This document shows positions 49,888 through 59,633 of a stretch of DNA of 64,000 nt, piece by piece. The translations under genes and the position numbers were made by a program. The stretch covers positions 124,670-188,669 of the forward strand of contig SUVR01000002.1 in NCBI GenBank assembly GCA_015061915.1. The letters are read 5' to 3'. This DNA comes from Lentisphaerota bacterium (GTDB taxonomy: Bacteria > Verrucomicrobiota > Lentisphaeria > Victivallales > UBA1829). The notes beneath the pieces were generated by a model. That model was not told the origin of the DNA, made no database searches, and saw only the letters and a list, made by a program, of their open reading frames with translations. Each line of letters opens with the position of its first letter. The first letter of the stretch is position 1.

Positions 49888-52110
49888 TCACTTTCCGCAA
49901 TATTTCAACACGATCCCGCTCAACCAGGGCAGTTTGCCGATCCGGATACTCTGTGCCTGCCCATGTGCTGCAATATCTTCCGTTTCAACAGGATCCCAGT
50001 TCAGGATACCGGTCCCGCCATACTCGTGCCGATCGCTGTTGAACACTTCCTGCCACTTGCCGGGAAGCGGCACACCGATCCGGAAATCTTCCGGCACGGC
50101 AGGCGTCAGGTTCAGGATCACCAGATAAGGCACCTTCTTTTCCTTGTCCCAACGGACATAGGAAACAATGCTCTGCTGAACGTTGCCGCCATCGATCCAC
50201 TGGAATCCGGCAGGTGAAAAATCATTGTTCCAGAGGCTGGGCGTTTCCTTGTAAAACCGGTTCAGGTCCGCCAGCATGGACTGCATACCCTTGTGCTTCG
50301 GATAGTCCAGCAGCAGCCAGTCCAGACTCTGATTGCAGTTCCATTCGATCATCTGGGCAAACTCGCCACCCATAAAGAGCAGTTTCTTGCCGGGATGCGT
50401 CATCATCCACACATACAGCGCCCGGAGATTGGCAAACTGCGATTCATAATCCCCCGGCATCCTGCCGATGATGGAGCGTTTGCCGTGGACCACTTCATCG
50501 TGACTCAAAGGCAGCACGAAATTTTCCGAATAGGCATAATGAAGGGAGAAAGTCAACATACCGTGATGGTAGATCCGGTAAATGGGATCTTTCTCAAAGT
50601 AGTCCAGCGTATCGTGCATCCATCCCATATTCCACTTGAAGGTAAAGCCAAGCCCGCCGCAGTAAAGGGGCTTGGAAACGCCGGGCCAGGAGGTGGATTC
50701 CTCCGCCACCATCATGATCCCCGGATAAAGTTTATGGGTCAATTCGTTCAGATGCTTCAGAAAGTCGATCGCTTCCAGATTTTCATTGCCGCCATATTTG
50801 TTCGGGATCCACTCACCCTGCTTGCGGGAGTAATCCAGATAGAGCATGGAAGCGACTGCATCCACGCGCAGTCCGTCCACATGGAATTTATCCAGCCAGT
50901 AGAATGCGCTGCCCAGCAGGAAACAGCGTACCTCTGCCCGCCCGTAATTGAAAACGTATGTTCCCCAGTCCAGCTGTTCGCCCTGCCGGGGATCCGCGTG
51001 TTCGTAAAGGGCAGTGCCATCAAATCTGCCGAAACAGAAAGCATCTTTCGGGAAGTGCGCCGGGACCCAGTCCAGGATCACGCCGATCCCGTTTTTGTGC
51101 ATATGATCGACAAAGTATGCAAAATCCTCCGGTGTCCCGAAACGGGATGTCGGGGCATAGAAGCCCGTGACCTGATACCCCCAGGACTGATCCAGCGGAT
51201 GCTCGCAAATCGGCAGCAATTCGACATGAGTATAGCCCATTTTCAGCACATAATCTGCCAATGCGTGAGCGATCTCACGGTAGTTCGGGAACGGATCGTC
51301 CGGACTTTTCCGTTCCGGCAGACCGGGGCCGCCCCAGGAACCAAGGTGGACTTCATAGATATTCAGCGGCTGTTCCTGAACATTGCTGCAGGAACGTTTT
51401 TCCAGCCACTTCCGGTCATGCCAGATAAATTCAGAATCCTGCGGCACGATCCCCGCATTGCCGGGGCGCAGTTCAGTCTGTTGTGCGTAAGGGTCCAGTT
51501 TCGTCAGCAAATCGCCGTTTTTTGTACGGATCTCATACTTGTAAAGATCGCCCGGTCTCAAACCGGGGATGAAAAGTTCCCAGATCCCGGAATTGCCCAT
51601 CAGCCGCATCGGGTGGCGTCTGCCGTCCCAGCAGTTGAAAGAACCAACGACCGACACCCGTTCCGCATTGGGCGCCCAGACGGTAAAGCCAACGCCCTCC
51701 ACGCCGCCGGGTCTGCGGACGTGCGCCCCCATCACATCAAAAACTCTGCGGTGTTCGCCCTGATTGAACAGATAAAGATCCATTTCTCCGATCTGGGGCA
51801 TAAAGTGATAAGGATCTTCGCTCACAAATATATCGGGACCGTGATGGTATTCCAGTGTGTAGTTGAAATGGTTTTTCCGACGGGGAAAACGAACGCAGAA
51901 CATCCCTGCCGGATGGATCTTTTCCATCTCAAATGTTTTTCCGTTGGCAGTCAGTACGATCCGGTCTGCGGTGGGATCGTAAACGCGGACCTCCACGCCA
52001 ACGCCCTCCACATTGTGCATTCCCAGGTACGCATGGGGATCCCGGCAGGTTCCGGCAATCACCTGCTGCATCAACTCTGCTCCGGCAGGATCGTTTTTCT
52101 TTTTCCGCAT
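49888..52110 (-). CDS. glgB: 1,4-alpha-glucan branching enzyme
   Basis: 740 residues from ATG 52110 (AAAGG site). N-terminal CBM48-type domains (YLGMHNVEG, FTVWAPNAERVSVVGSFN), then the GH13 barrel: DWVPAHFPKD, GLRVDAVASMLYLDYSR with the nucleophile Asp, MVAEESTSWP with the acid Glu, and LPLSHDEVVHGK with the third Asp. It makes alpha-1,6 branches in glycogen. It is alone; no other glg gene is in the window. Confidence 0.96.
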   Translation of the reverse strand: MRKKKNDPAGAELMQQVIAGTCRDPHAYLGMHNVEGVGVEVRVYDPTADRIVLTANGKTFEMEKIHPAGMFCVRFPRRKNHFNYTLEYHHGPDIFVSEDPYHFMPQIGEMDLYLFNQGEHRRVFDVMGAHVRRPGGVEGVGFTVWAPNAERVSVVGSFNCWDGRRHPMRLMGNSGIWELFIPGLRPGDLYKYEIRTKNGDLLTKLDPYAQQTELRPGNAGIVPQDSEFIWHDRKWLEKRSCSNVQEQPLNIYEVHLGSWGGPGLPERKSPDDPFPNYREIAHALADYVLKMGYTHVELLPICEHPLDQSWGYQVTGFYAPTSRFGTPEDFAYFVDHMHKNGIGVILDWVPAHFPKDAFCFGRFDGTALYEHADPRQGEQLDWGTYVFNYGRAEVRCFLLGSAFYWLDKFHVDGLRVDAVASMLYLDYSRKQGEWIPNKYGGNENLEAIDFLKHLNELTHKLYPGIMMVAEESTSWPGVSKPLYCGGLGFTFKWNMGWMHDTLDYFEKDPIYRIYHHGMLTFSLHYAYSENFVLPLSHDEVVHGKRSIIGRMPGDYESQFANLRALYVWMMTHPGKKLLFMGGEFAQMIEWNCNQSLDWLLLDYPKHKGMQSMLADLNRFYKETPSLWNNDFSPAGFQWIDGGNVQQSIVSYVRWDKEKKVPYLVILNLTPAVPEDFRIGVPLPGKWQEVFNSDRHEYGGTGILNWDPVETEDIAAHGQAQSIRIGKLPWLSGIVLKYCGK

Positions 52111-52141
52111 CGTTACTGACCTTTCTTTGAATATTTCTGTA

Positions 52142-52170
52142 AATGTAACACATACAGACCGCGATTTCAA
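52142..52170 (-). promoter_or_regulatory. Promoter of glgB
   Basis: Minus strand TTGAAA (52165-52170), 17 bp, TACATT (52142-52147). Confidence 0.62.
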
Positions 52171-52190
52171 GCAAAAAATCCATGCTCCCG

Positions 52191-52219
52191 TTGAAAAATA
52201 CCGGACTTTGCACTATATT
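52191..52219 (+). promoter_or_regulatory. Promoter of the site-2 protease-like gene
   Basis: TTGAAA (52191-52196), 17 bp, TATATT (52214-52219). Confidence 0.7.
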
Positions 52220-52250
52220 ACCCCGTAATTTCGGAAAGGAGATGCAACTT

Positions 52251-52886
52251 ATGATGTTAGCCGATATTTTTATTCAACGACTCTTTGACGATCCGCGATC
52301 GTTTTTTATGCTTACATTTATTGTAGTGTTTTCCGTCTGCCTGCACGAATACAGCCACGCACAGGTAGCTCTGTGGATGGGGGACAGCACTGCAGCAGAC
52401 CGGGGGCATCTGACCCTGAATCCGCTGAAGCAGATGGGCTTTTTCTCGATTCTGATGCTGCTGATCCTGGGGTTCGCCTGGGGTGCGGTCCCGGTAAATC
52501 CTGCCCGGATGAAAAATAAATACGGCAGACTTCTGACCAGTTTCGCCGGTCCTGCGGTCAATCTCATTCTCTTCGCTCTTGCCTGGATCTTCTTCGGGAT
52601 CACCTGCAATTTACAGAACGCACCTCATTCCGCAATGATCTTTCTCGGCTTGTTCGGGCTGATGAATTTTGTGCTTTTTGTGTTCAATATGCTGCCGGTT
52701 CCGGGACTTGACGGATGGAATATCTACACCTGGTTCTTCCCGAAACTTGCTATGCCGAACTCGGAAGTGGTCAAGGGGGCAATGGTGATCCTGATCTTTG
52801 CGGCGTTTATGTTCGTCAGTTATCTTTTCCGGTTTGCCCGGAGTGTAATGCAAACGGCACCAGATTTTTTCCAGCAGATCATGTAA
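52251..52886 (+). CDS. Site-2 protease-like M50 metallopeptidase
   Basis: 211 residues from ATG 52251, which has GGAG 9 bp upstream. Membrane zinc protease: LHEYSHAQVA gives His32, Glu33 and His36; NMLPVPGLDGWN is the second metal motif; five or so membrane segments. No PDZ domain, so a minimal S2P of the type found in many bacteria. Substrate unknown; no anti-sigma factor is adjacent. It is convergent with the LtaS-like gene (7 bp). Confidence 0.88.
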   Translation: MMLADIFIQRLFDDPRSFFMLTFIVVFSVCLHEYSHAQVALWMGDSTAADRGHLTLNPLKQMGFFSILMLLILGFAWGAVPVNPARMKNKYGRLLTSFAGPAVNLILFALAWIFFGITCNLQNAPHSAMIFLGLFGLMNFVLFVFNMLPVPGLDGWNIYTWFFPKLAMPNSEVVKGAMVILIFAAFMFVSYLFRFARSVMQTAPDFFQQIM

Positions 52887-52893
52887 TGCCGGA

Positions 52894-54702
52894 TCACAGT
52901 TCATAGAACTGCAGATAGAATTTCAGCAATGCTTTTTCCGCCGTGTTCCGCGGACGCGGATCCTGTTTCTCAAACTTCACGGGAGCGGCATCGTTGAAAA
53001 ACACATAAATCGTTTCCGAAATATCCCGGCAAAGGGCAAAGGGCTTTTTCGTGGTGAAGTCCCTGCCGCAGAAAGTCTCCGGCAAATCTTTTCCCAGCAT
53101 CCGGGCAAAGGCTGCCGGCAAATCAATAGTGGAAAACAGCTGATCGGGATCAAGTCCATCCAATTTCCGTTTTGTAATAAAGATCAGAGGGATCTTTGCC
53201 GGTGATGCCAACACCTTTCTGCGGGTGAAATTTTTGCCGTGACTGGCACTGTGGTCCGCTGTCACGATCAAAAGCGTGCGTTCATTGAACAGCTCCGGAT
53301 CTGCCGTGAAGTCGCGGACAAACCGCCCGATATTGTCATCAACGCCATGGATGGAATCGTAAAACGGCACACCGAACTTATGCGCTCCGGCAGTCGGTCC
53401 GGAGGCATGGTAGGGATTATGGGAATCCATCGTCGTGACCAGCATAAAATAGCGTTCCGGTTTTTCTTTGCGGAGCAGATCCATCGTCACACGGAGCATG
53501 GATTCATCGGAAAGGCCCCAGCCGCCGGCACCGGTGGCGTAGTCATAATTCCGGCGGATCTCCTCCTCAAACAGCATCCGGTCAAAGCGCAGCATCCGGT
53601 GAAAACGTTTGCGGTTGTCCCCGAATTCGCCTCCTACCGGACAAAGAAAATAGCTGGTATACCCCGCTTCACGGAACAGATCACAGATCGACACGTTGCG
53701 GATCTTCTGATCGGGTTTGTAGTCCGGTCTGGAAAGGATCAGGGAATTGATCCCCCAGGAGGTGGGGTGAGATGCAGAATAATAGTTGTGGAACGAAAGA
53801 TATTCCTTTTTCAGACGATCCAGATTCGGGGTCAGACCCGCAGGCATTTCCGGGTTGTTGGAGTTGAGAAAATCACCATCCAGCGATTCGATCGCAAGAA
53901 TCAGGATCCGGTCAAACCGGGGCAGCTTCCCCGGTTGAGTGCTTTCTGATGCGGTCTGCAGCAAACCTTTTTCCAGCAGCCATTGTTTTTCTTCCGGAGC
54001 AAAAGCAATTTCCCGGAAACCATATTTTTCCTCTCCCATACCAAACAGTTCTTTGGCGCCATCCCGGACGATCTCTGCAAAGGAGATCGAAAGCGGCATA
54101 ATCACGTGTCCCGTATAATTTTCTTCAACCACCGTATTCACTTCCCGGTACCAGGTATAACGGGCATTGGCAATAAGCGAAAGCACCAGAAAGAGCATGA
54201 CGCAGACAAGTGCCCGGTCCTGCCGTTTTTCCTGCCGGACATACCGGACCGCCTGAACACAGCAATACACGATCCCACAAATCACCAGCAACGCCGCCAA
54301 TGTTCCCCAGAGATAGTAATATTCCCCGATCATCGCCTTGACCCCTTCATGGTCCGTATGCTCATGCAGCATCACAAGCGAGTCAAAAGTCAGCGGCATA
54401 AAAGATTCTGCATACAGGAAGATCGTTCCGATCTTAACAAGCAGATAAAACGCCGTCACAACCGTACCGGTCACAGCGAGTACCCGGCTGCGGAATGCCA
54501 GCGCCAATGCCATCAGTACTGCGGCAGGAAGCAGATCCGTAAACAGCATATCTACGATCAGATTGGTGTAACCGGGATCCGCCACGATCCAGAACACAAC
54601 CGGCAGAATCATACCAAGAGCTGCGCCTCCGGTCAAAATATGTTCAAACGGATGCCACGCCGCAAAACGCTGCCATCTTTCTTTCCAGGTCGTCCGGCTC
54701 AT
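52894..54702 (-). CDS. LtaS-like transferase, second paralogue
   Basis: 602 residues. N-terminal membrane helices (about 20-165), then DRILILAIESLDGDFL, SASHPTSWGINSL with nucleophile Thr314, MDSHNPYH, and LIVTADHSASHGKN. Same domain order as the enzyme at 46708. It overlaps the upstream membrane glycosyltransferase-like gene by 4 bp, so they act in one pathway, probably attaching phosphoglycerol-like groups to an envelope glycan. Confidence 0.82.
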   Translation of the reverse strand: MSRTTWKERWQRFAAWHPFEHILTGGAALGMILPVVFWIVADPGYTNLIVDMLFTDLLPAAVLMALALAFRSRVLAVTGTVVTAFYLLVKIGTIFLYAESFMPLTFDSLVMLHEHTDHEGVKAMIGEYYYLWGTLAALLVICGIVYCCVQAVRYVRQEKRQDRALVCVMLFLVLSLIANARYTWYREVNTVVEENYTGHVIMPLSISFAEIVRDGAKELFGMGEEKYGFREIAFAPEEKQWLLEKGLLQTASESTQPGKLPRFDRILILAIESLDGDFLNSNNPEMPAGLTPNLDRLKKEYLSFHNYYSASHPTSWGINSLILSRPDYKPDQKIRNVSICDLFREAGYTSYFLCPVGGEFGDNRKRFHRMLRFDRMLFEEEIRRNYDYATGAGGWGLSDESMLRVTMDLLRKEKPERYFMLVTTMDSHNPYHASGPTAGAHKFGVPFYDSIHGVDDNIGRFVRDFTADPELFNERTLLIVTADHSASHGKNFTRRKVLASPAKIPLIFITKRKLDGLDPDQLFSTIDLPAAFARMLGKDLPETFCGRDFTTKKPFALCRDISETIYVFFNDAAPVKFEKQDPRPRNTAEKALLKFYLQFYEL

Positions 54703-56618
54703 TCTGCTTGATCCTTTTCCAGCGGGACAGGTGTCAGGTATCCGTTTTCAAGAACACGGAACAGACGCCGGTTCACCGTTTTTTCCGTTGCGGTAAAACC
54801 ATCCGCAAACAAGCTTTGAAAATCCTGATAAAACTCCGGTCTTGCCGACTCAATAAACACATAAGTCAACCCCTTATCCAGAAATTCCTGCCGGACCGCC
54901 TCCGGCGTTGTGACGGTAACATAGGTCCATTCATACGCATTGGACTTCTTGACAAGGACCGGATCCCAATTTTTCAGTTCCCGGAAGTTTTCAGGATAAA
55001 GGTAGCTGCCGTAGTAGTTTTTGAACCCGATCCCCGTTGATGTGATCAAGCCGAACCTGACGCCATCCCGGGCAAGGATCTTGTGATAAACTTTCACAGA
55101 ATCAAATTCCGTGCGGTGCTTTTTCCAGCGGAACATGGAAGGCGGAATAAAGTTGTACACCGTGGCGATCACACTCCAACCGCAAAGGAGCAGGAAGAAC
55201 ATCCGCCGCCGGGGAACCGTCCGGATTCCCCAACCCTGATCCGGCGGATCGTTTTTACGGCGTTCCGCAAATTCATCGTGCCACAGAAACAGCAGCAGAA
55301 ATGCCACCGCAAGCAGAAATGCACTCACATAACGGTCAAAGGACGGCAGGGAACGATGTTCCTGAAATTCAAAAATATAGTAGATCAAAGTCGTCAGCAG
55401 AAACAGCACAAAGGAAATGCTGAAAAACCACATCCCCATTGTTGCGGACCGGGCGCGGACAGGCGAAACACTCCGTTTCCGGAGCAGACAGAACAGGAAG
55501 ATCAGTAATGCAAAGACCAAAGCATAACCGCACAGCAGCCGGATCACAAAATCACAGATCACATCATAACTTTTTTCCGGAATATTATGCACAAATGCGT
55601 GATAAATGGCTGTCGGCGTTATCTTTGTCCCACCGAATTTCAAAGGTGTTTCGTGGTACACCAAAAGATATTTCCACGAATATTTCAGAATAAACGGCAA
55701 CACAAACGTAAAAAGAAGTACCGGCAGAGAACAGAAAAAACTGCGTCGACCGGAAAAAAGTTCCCGCCGTTCCAGAATCAGTTTCAAGACCAGCAATACC
55801 AGTACGCCGATCGCATAACCGAATCCGGCATTCCGGATCATAAACAGGAAAGAGATCATAACACCCAGAGCAAAAAGATCGTACCGGGAGTCTTTCCGCA
55901 ATGTCAGAACCGCATAAACACACAAACCGAACAGACACGCCAGCGGAGCGTCCGTATAACAGGTGTGAAAGTCCTCCCGCAGAAAGACCGGCACAAAACC
56001 GAGATAGGCAAGGCACATGACCAACGCCTGCCATTTGCGTTCCTTTGTCAGTGTCGCCAGCGGATAAAGCCAGATTCCCAACAGCAGCAGTTCATGGCCG
56101 TACATCGCAATGAATTCCGTAAACGGTACGCCAAAGAAACAGTAATGCGCCAGCATGATGATCAGGCAGGTCCCCGGCGGATAGGACGCATGACTCAGGA
56201 TCCCCCCGTATTCACAACCAAGATTCCCGTCACGAAGAAAAAGCTGTGCTGCCGCCCCCCAGTGGGAAATCTCGTCCCAACTGTAGAATTTACGCCATAA
56301 AGTCAGCACAAAAAAAGTGACCAGAAAGATCAGTGCAAAAAGAATACCCGGTGTCAGAAAACGGTCCAGAACAGGCTTGATCCCTTCCCGGCACATCCGG
56401 AAAAGAATCGGCACATAAAGGATCAGATTCAGAAAAAAGATCACCAGAAATCCGGGATAAGCCACATGAAACGCCGCCGCGGCATACAACAGCAACGCAT
56501 TACCGATCAGAGAGATCAGAAAAACCCGCTCCGCCCGGATCCGGAAAAAGGTCGAGGCAAACAGACTGCCGGCAAAAAGAAACAGCAGAAGGTTGCAGAA
56601 TCCGGCAGCGATCAGCAT
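54699..56618 (-). CDS. Polytopic membrane protein, glycosyltransferase-like
   Basis: 639 residues from ATG 56618, whose CCGGAG site lies in the end of the preceding gene. About 12 membrane segments are followed by a ~130-residue soluble C-terminal part (KLLARDGVRFGLITSTG-like ARDGVRFGLITS). WDEISHWGAAAQLF in the first large loop resembles the acidic loop of GT-C enzymes. Likely an enzyme using a lipid-linked sugar made by the upstream GT2. Family not assigned. Confidence 0.65.
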   Translation of the reverse strand: MLIAAGFCNLLLFLFAGSLFASTFFRIRAERVFLISLIGNALLLYAAAAFHVAYPGFLVIFFLNLILYVPILFRMCREGIKPVLDRFLTPGILFALIFLVTFFVLTLWRKFYSWDEISHWGAAAQLFLRDGNLGCEYGGILSHASYPPGTCLIIMLAHYCFFGVPFTEFIAMYGHELLLLGIWLYPLATLTKERKWQALVMCLAYLGFVPVFLREDFHTCYTDAPLACLFGLCVYAVLTLRKDSRYDLFALGVMISFLFMIRNAGFGYAIGVLVLLVLKLILERRELFSGRRSFFCSLPVLLFTFVLPFILKYSWKYLLVYHETPLKFGGTKITPTAIYHAFVHNIPEKSYDVICDFVIRLLCGYALVFALLIFLFCLLRKRSVSPVRARSATMGMWFFSISFVLFLLTTLIYYIFEFQEHRSLPSFDRYVSAFLLAVAFLLLFLWHDEFAERRKNDPPDQGWGIRTVPRRRMFFLLLCGWSVIATVYNFIPPSMFRWKKHRTEFDSVKVYHKILARDGVRFGLITSTGIGFKNYYGSYLYPENFRELKNWDPVLVKKSNAYEWTYVTVTTPEAVRQEFLDKGLTYVFIESARPEFYQDFQSLFADGFTATEKTVNRRLFRVLENGYLTPVPLEKDQAE

Positions 56619-57745
56619 TGTTTTCTCCGGAAAACAACAAATTTCTGCACGGCAAAACAAAGCAGAAAGAGAACCGTATCAACCACCGGCTTGCCATAGG
56701 CAACCGGCACAAAATGCGAACTCCAGGCGGTCAGAAGCCAGGACGCAACAAAGATCAGCACGCAAAGCAGATAATATCCGGCAAGACTTTTTCCAAGCGG
56801 TTGACGCTCCTGCTTCGCTTTCCGGAAGACCACATAGCGGTTCACCGAAAAATTCCAGAACGAAGAACACACTCGCGCACTCAACACGGAAAGAAACAGA
56901 CGGGGATTGCACTCCCCGAAATAAGGCAGAGTCCAGGTGATCGTGCTGCCGGCAAGGCAGACATAATAAACCAGGCAGAACAGCAGATAATCCAGCAGGG
57001 CAGCAGAAAGTGACGAAAGCACAAATGTAAAAAATTCGCCCAGCAGATAGTGAAAGATCACACCATAGATCCGGCAGGCATCCTTGACCGGATGGAAGTG
57101 TGTGCCGGAATTTTCGTCAAAATATACGGTCCGGATCGGAAATTCCAGTATCCCGTAACCCGCTTTCTTCGTCGCAAGCAGCATTTCGGTTTCAAACTCA
57201 AAGCGGTCGCCGGGCAGCGAAAGGCAGACCTTCATAAATCCCGGCGGGATCCCCCGCAGCCCGGTCTGAGTGTCCGTCACATTCAAACGGAGAACTTTCC
57301 GGAACATAAAGCTGGTAAGATGATTCCCGAAACGACTCTTCCACGGCACGTCATCGCCGGTAAAAACACGACTGCCGAGAATAAGATCCTGCGGGTGGGT
57401 CTGAAGTTCTGCTCCAATATGCAAAATATCTTCCGGCAAATGCTGACCGTCTCCATCCGCAGTCACGCAACCGGCAAAGCCGTTTTCCCCGTAACGGGCA
57501 AGCAGATAACGGAATGCCGTTTTCAGCGCAGCGCCTTTGCCTTTGTTTTTCTCATGGTGAATGACGGTACAGCCGTTCTTCAGAGCCAGTTCATCAAAAA
57601 GATATTGTTTCTCCGCACGGCTGCCATCATCGATCACAAGAATTTCAAGCGGTCCGGAAAGCCGTTCCAATGTACCGACCAACTCCAGGATCCGTTCATC
57701 GGGATCCAGTGACGGCAATACATAGATGACTGGCTTTTCCGGCAT
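56612..57745 (-). CDS. GT2 glycosyltransferase fused to a GtrA-like membrane domain
   Basis: 377 residues from ATG 57745 (GGAG site 9 bp upstream). Residues 1-230 are a DPM1-like GT2: VIDDGSR, KGKGAALKTAF, VTADGDGQH (DxD-like), DTQTGLRGIP. From about 240 four hydrophobic helices form a GtrA-like domain. It would make a polyprenyl-phosphate sugar and move it across the inner membrane. It begins an operon with the next two genes and lies 15 bp behind the acyl-CoA synthetase gene. Confidence 0.85.
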   Translation of the reverse strand: MPEKPVIYVLPSLDPDERILELVGTLERLSGPLEILVIDDGSRAEKQYLFDELALKNGCTVIHHEKNKGKGAALKTAFRYLLARYGENGFAGCVTADGDGQHLPEDILHIGAELQTHPQDLILGSRVFTGDDVPWKSRFGNHLTSFMFRKVLRLNVTDTQTGLRGIPPGFMKVCLSLPGDRFEFETEMLLATKKAGYGILEFPIRTVYFDENSGTHFHPVKDACRIYGVIFHYLLGEFFTFVLSSLSAALLDYLLFCLVYYVCLAGSTITWTLPYFGECNPRLFLSVLSARVCSSFWNFSVNRYVVFRKAKQERQPLGKSLAGYYLLCVLIFVASWLLTAWSSHFVPVAYGKPVVDTVLFLLCFAVQKFVVFRRKQC

Positions 57746-57760
57746 TTCACCCGTCTCCAA

Positions 57761-59440
57761 TTATTTCAGGTTGGCGAAAACATCTTCCCCAAGTTCGGAG
57801 TGACGGCGGAGCAGATCCCGTTTCACTTTGCCGGAAACGGTCTTCGGCAGTGCCCGCACAAATTCAATTTCACGGGGATACTTGTAAGGTGCGGTATGGT
57901 TCTTCGCAAAATCCTGAATATCCCGAATCAACGCCTCATCGCCGGTAACGCCTTCTTTCAGAATAATATAGGCTTTCACACGGGTTCCGCGCATCGGGTC
58001 GGAAACACCGATCACTGCAACTTCCACCACTGCAGGGTGCTTCATGATCACTTCTTCCACTTCCAGCGGACCGATCCGGTAGCCGGAACTCTTGATGATA
58101 TCATCGCTGCGCCCGACAAACCAGTAATTGCCGTTTTCATCCAGACGCGCCTTGTCTCCGGTATAGTAGAAATCGCCCACAAAAGCGTCCTTGTTAGCTG
58201 CCTCATCGTCCAGATATTCCCGGATCAGCCCCACAGGACGACATTCCGGCGTGATCTTGATCGCAATTCTGCCGTCTTCACCAACTGGGACCGGGTCACC
58301 GTTTTCATCATGCAGCTCCACGTGCCAGCCGGGGGAAGGTTTACCCATAGATCCGAGGACCGGTTCCACACCCGGGAAGTTACCGATAATACAGCAGGTT
58401 TCCGTCTGCCCGTATGCTTCGCGGATCGTGATCCCGGTACCGGCTTTCCACATCCTTACCGTTTCCGTATGGAGCGGTTCACCGGCAGCGGTACAACTCA
58501 CCAACTGGGAAAGATTGAACTTGGAAAGATCGGAAAGGACCAGCATACGATAAATCGTCGGCGGCGCACAGAAACGGGTCACTTCATATTTTTCCATCAG
58601 CGGCAGAAGTTCTTCCGGATGGAATTTCCCGCGAATATCGTAAATCAACAGACACGCACCCGCGCACCATTGACCGAAATAGTTGCCCCAGAGATTCTTT
58701 GCCCAACCGGTATCCGAAATGGTCAGCTGAACATCATTGGATGTAGATCCGTGCCAGAGAGCGGTCACCCGGTGTCCCAGCGCCAGATCGTGGCTGTGCA
58801 GCACCATTTTCGGGTGTGAACTGGTACCGGAAGTAAACATAATGATCATAGGATCAGTGGCTTTCGTCTTCGCCCGGAACATGGGGTGCAGTTCTTCACG
58901 GGAAAGCGTACCGCTCTGGACTTCTTCCCGGTAGGAGATCCAGTTCGTCTTTTCGCCATCGACCAGAATTCGTGCCTGAAGCGTGGGGCAATCATCGTAA
59001 ATTTCATCAAATTTGCCCGTGTTGCTCATATCGGAAAGCACGGCTTTGAAGTTACCTGCAGTGATGCGGTATTTGCAGTCCTCCGGCGTCAGAAGGCTGG
59101 GAGAAGGACACTGCACTGCACCGATCCGGATCATCGCAAGGGAGAAGATCCACCATTCCGGCAAACGCGGCACCATCACAAACACACGGTCCCCGCGACG
59201 GATCCCCTGTTTGATCAACAGGTTGGCTGCCTGATTGGCAAGACGGGACATCTCAAAAAATGTAAAACGCCGTTCGTCACCAAACTGGTTCGTCCAGATC
59301 ATGCACTGTTTATTACGGTCTTTTTTCGCCCAGTAGTCGATCACATCATAAGCAAAATTGAAGTATTCTGGCGCTTTGACCGGAAATCCGGTCAGGTCCA
59401 GTTCTGGATGATCCGGTCTCGCTGTATTATCTGCTTGCAT
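57761..59440 (-). CDS. Acyl-CoA synthetase, medium-chain/ACSM-like
   Basis: 559 residues of the ANL superfamily: MIIMFTSGTSSHPKMVLHSH is the P-loop, TISDTGWAKNLWGNYFGQW and REAYGQTETCC fit the acetate/medium-chain (ACSM-like) group, FYYTGDKARLDENGNYWFVGRSDDIIKSSGYRIGPLEVEE is the hinge, and LPKTVSGKVKRDLLR carries the catalytic Lys. It activates a short or medium carboxylic acid. The 15-bp gap to the glycosyltransferase suggests co-transcription; an envelope acyl group donor is possible but unproven. Confidence 0.85.
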   Translation of the reverse strand: MQADNTARPDHPELDLTGFPVKAPEYFNFAYDVIDYWAKKDRNKQCMIWTNQFGDERRFTFFEMSRLANQAANLLIKQGIRRGDRVFVMVPRLPEWWIFSLAMIRIGAVQCPSPSLLTPEDCKYRITAGNFKAVLSDMSNTGKFDEIYDDCPTLQARILVDGEKTNWISYREEVQSGTLSREELHPMFRAKTKATDPMIIMFTSGTSSHPKMVLHSHDLALGHRVTALWHGSTSNDVQLTISDTGWAKNLWGNYFGQWCAGACLLIYDIRGKFHPEELLPLMEKYEVTRFCAPPTIYRMLVLSDLSKFNLSQLVSCTAAGEPLHTETVRMWKAGTGITIREAYGQTETCCIIGNFPGVEPVLGSMGKPSPGWHVELHDENGDPVPVGEDGRIAIKITPECRPVGLIREYLDDEAANKDAFVGDFYYTGDKARLDENGNYWFVGRSDDIIKSSGYRIGPLEVEEVIMKHPAVVEVAVIGVSDPMRGTRVKAYIILKEGVTGDEALIRDIQDFAKNHTAPYKYPREIEFVRALPKTVSGKVKRDLLRRHSELGEDVFANLK

Positions 59441-59489
59441 ATTTCAACGCCTAACCTTTCAGTTCGTTATTTTCAAATATAGCCTTACT

Positions 59490-59517
59490 AACATATCATA
59501 ATTTCCGGATTATTCAA
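59490..59517 (-). promoter_or_regulatory. Promoter of the acyl-CoA synthetase operon
   Basis: Minus strand TTGAAT (59512-59517), 16 bp, TATGTT (59490-59495). Confidence 0.6.
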
Positions 59518-59556
59518 ATTTTTTTTCCAACTTTTTTAAAATTTTAAACACTTTAG

Positions 59557-59584
59557 TTGAACATTTCCAATTCTGTGCTATCTT
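59557..59584 (+). promoter_or_regulatory. Promoter of gatB
   Basis: TTGAAC (59557-59562), 16 bp, TATCTT (59579-59584). Confidence 0.6.
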
Positions 59585-59633
59585 ATGCCATGAAAATTTT
59601 AATCATATAATAACAACAGCGTGAGGTGTCAAT

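Noticed and set aside
50293-52119. 608-codon open frame on the plus strand
   Set aside because: Antisense to glgB, which has all catalytic motifs.
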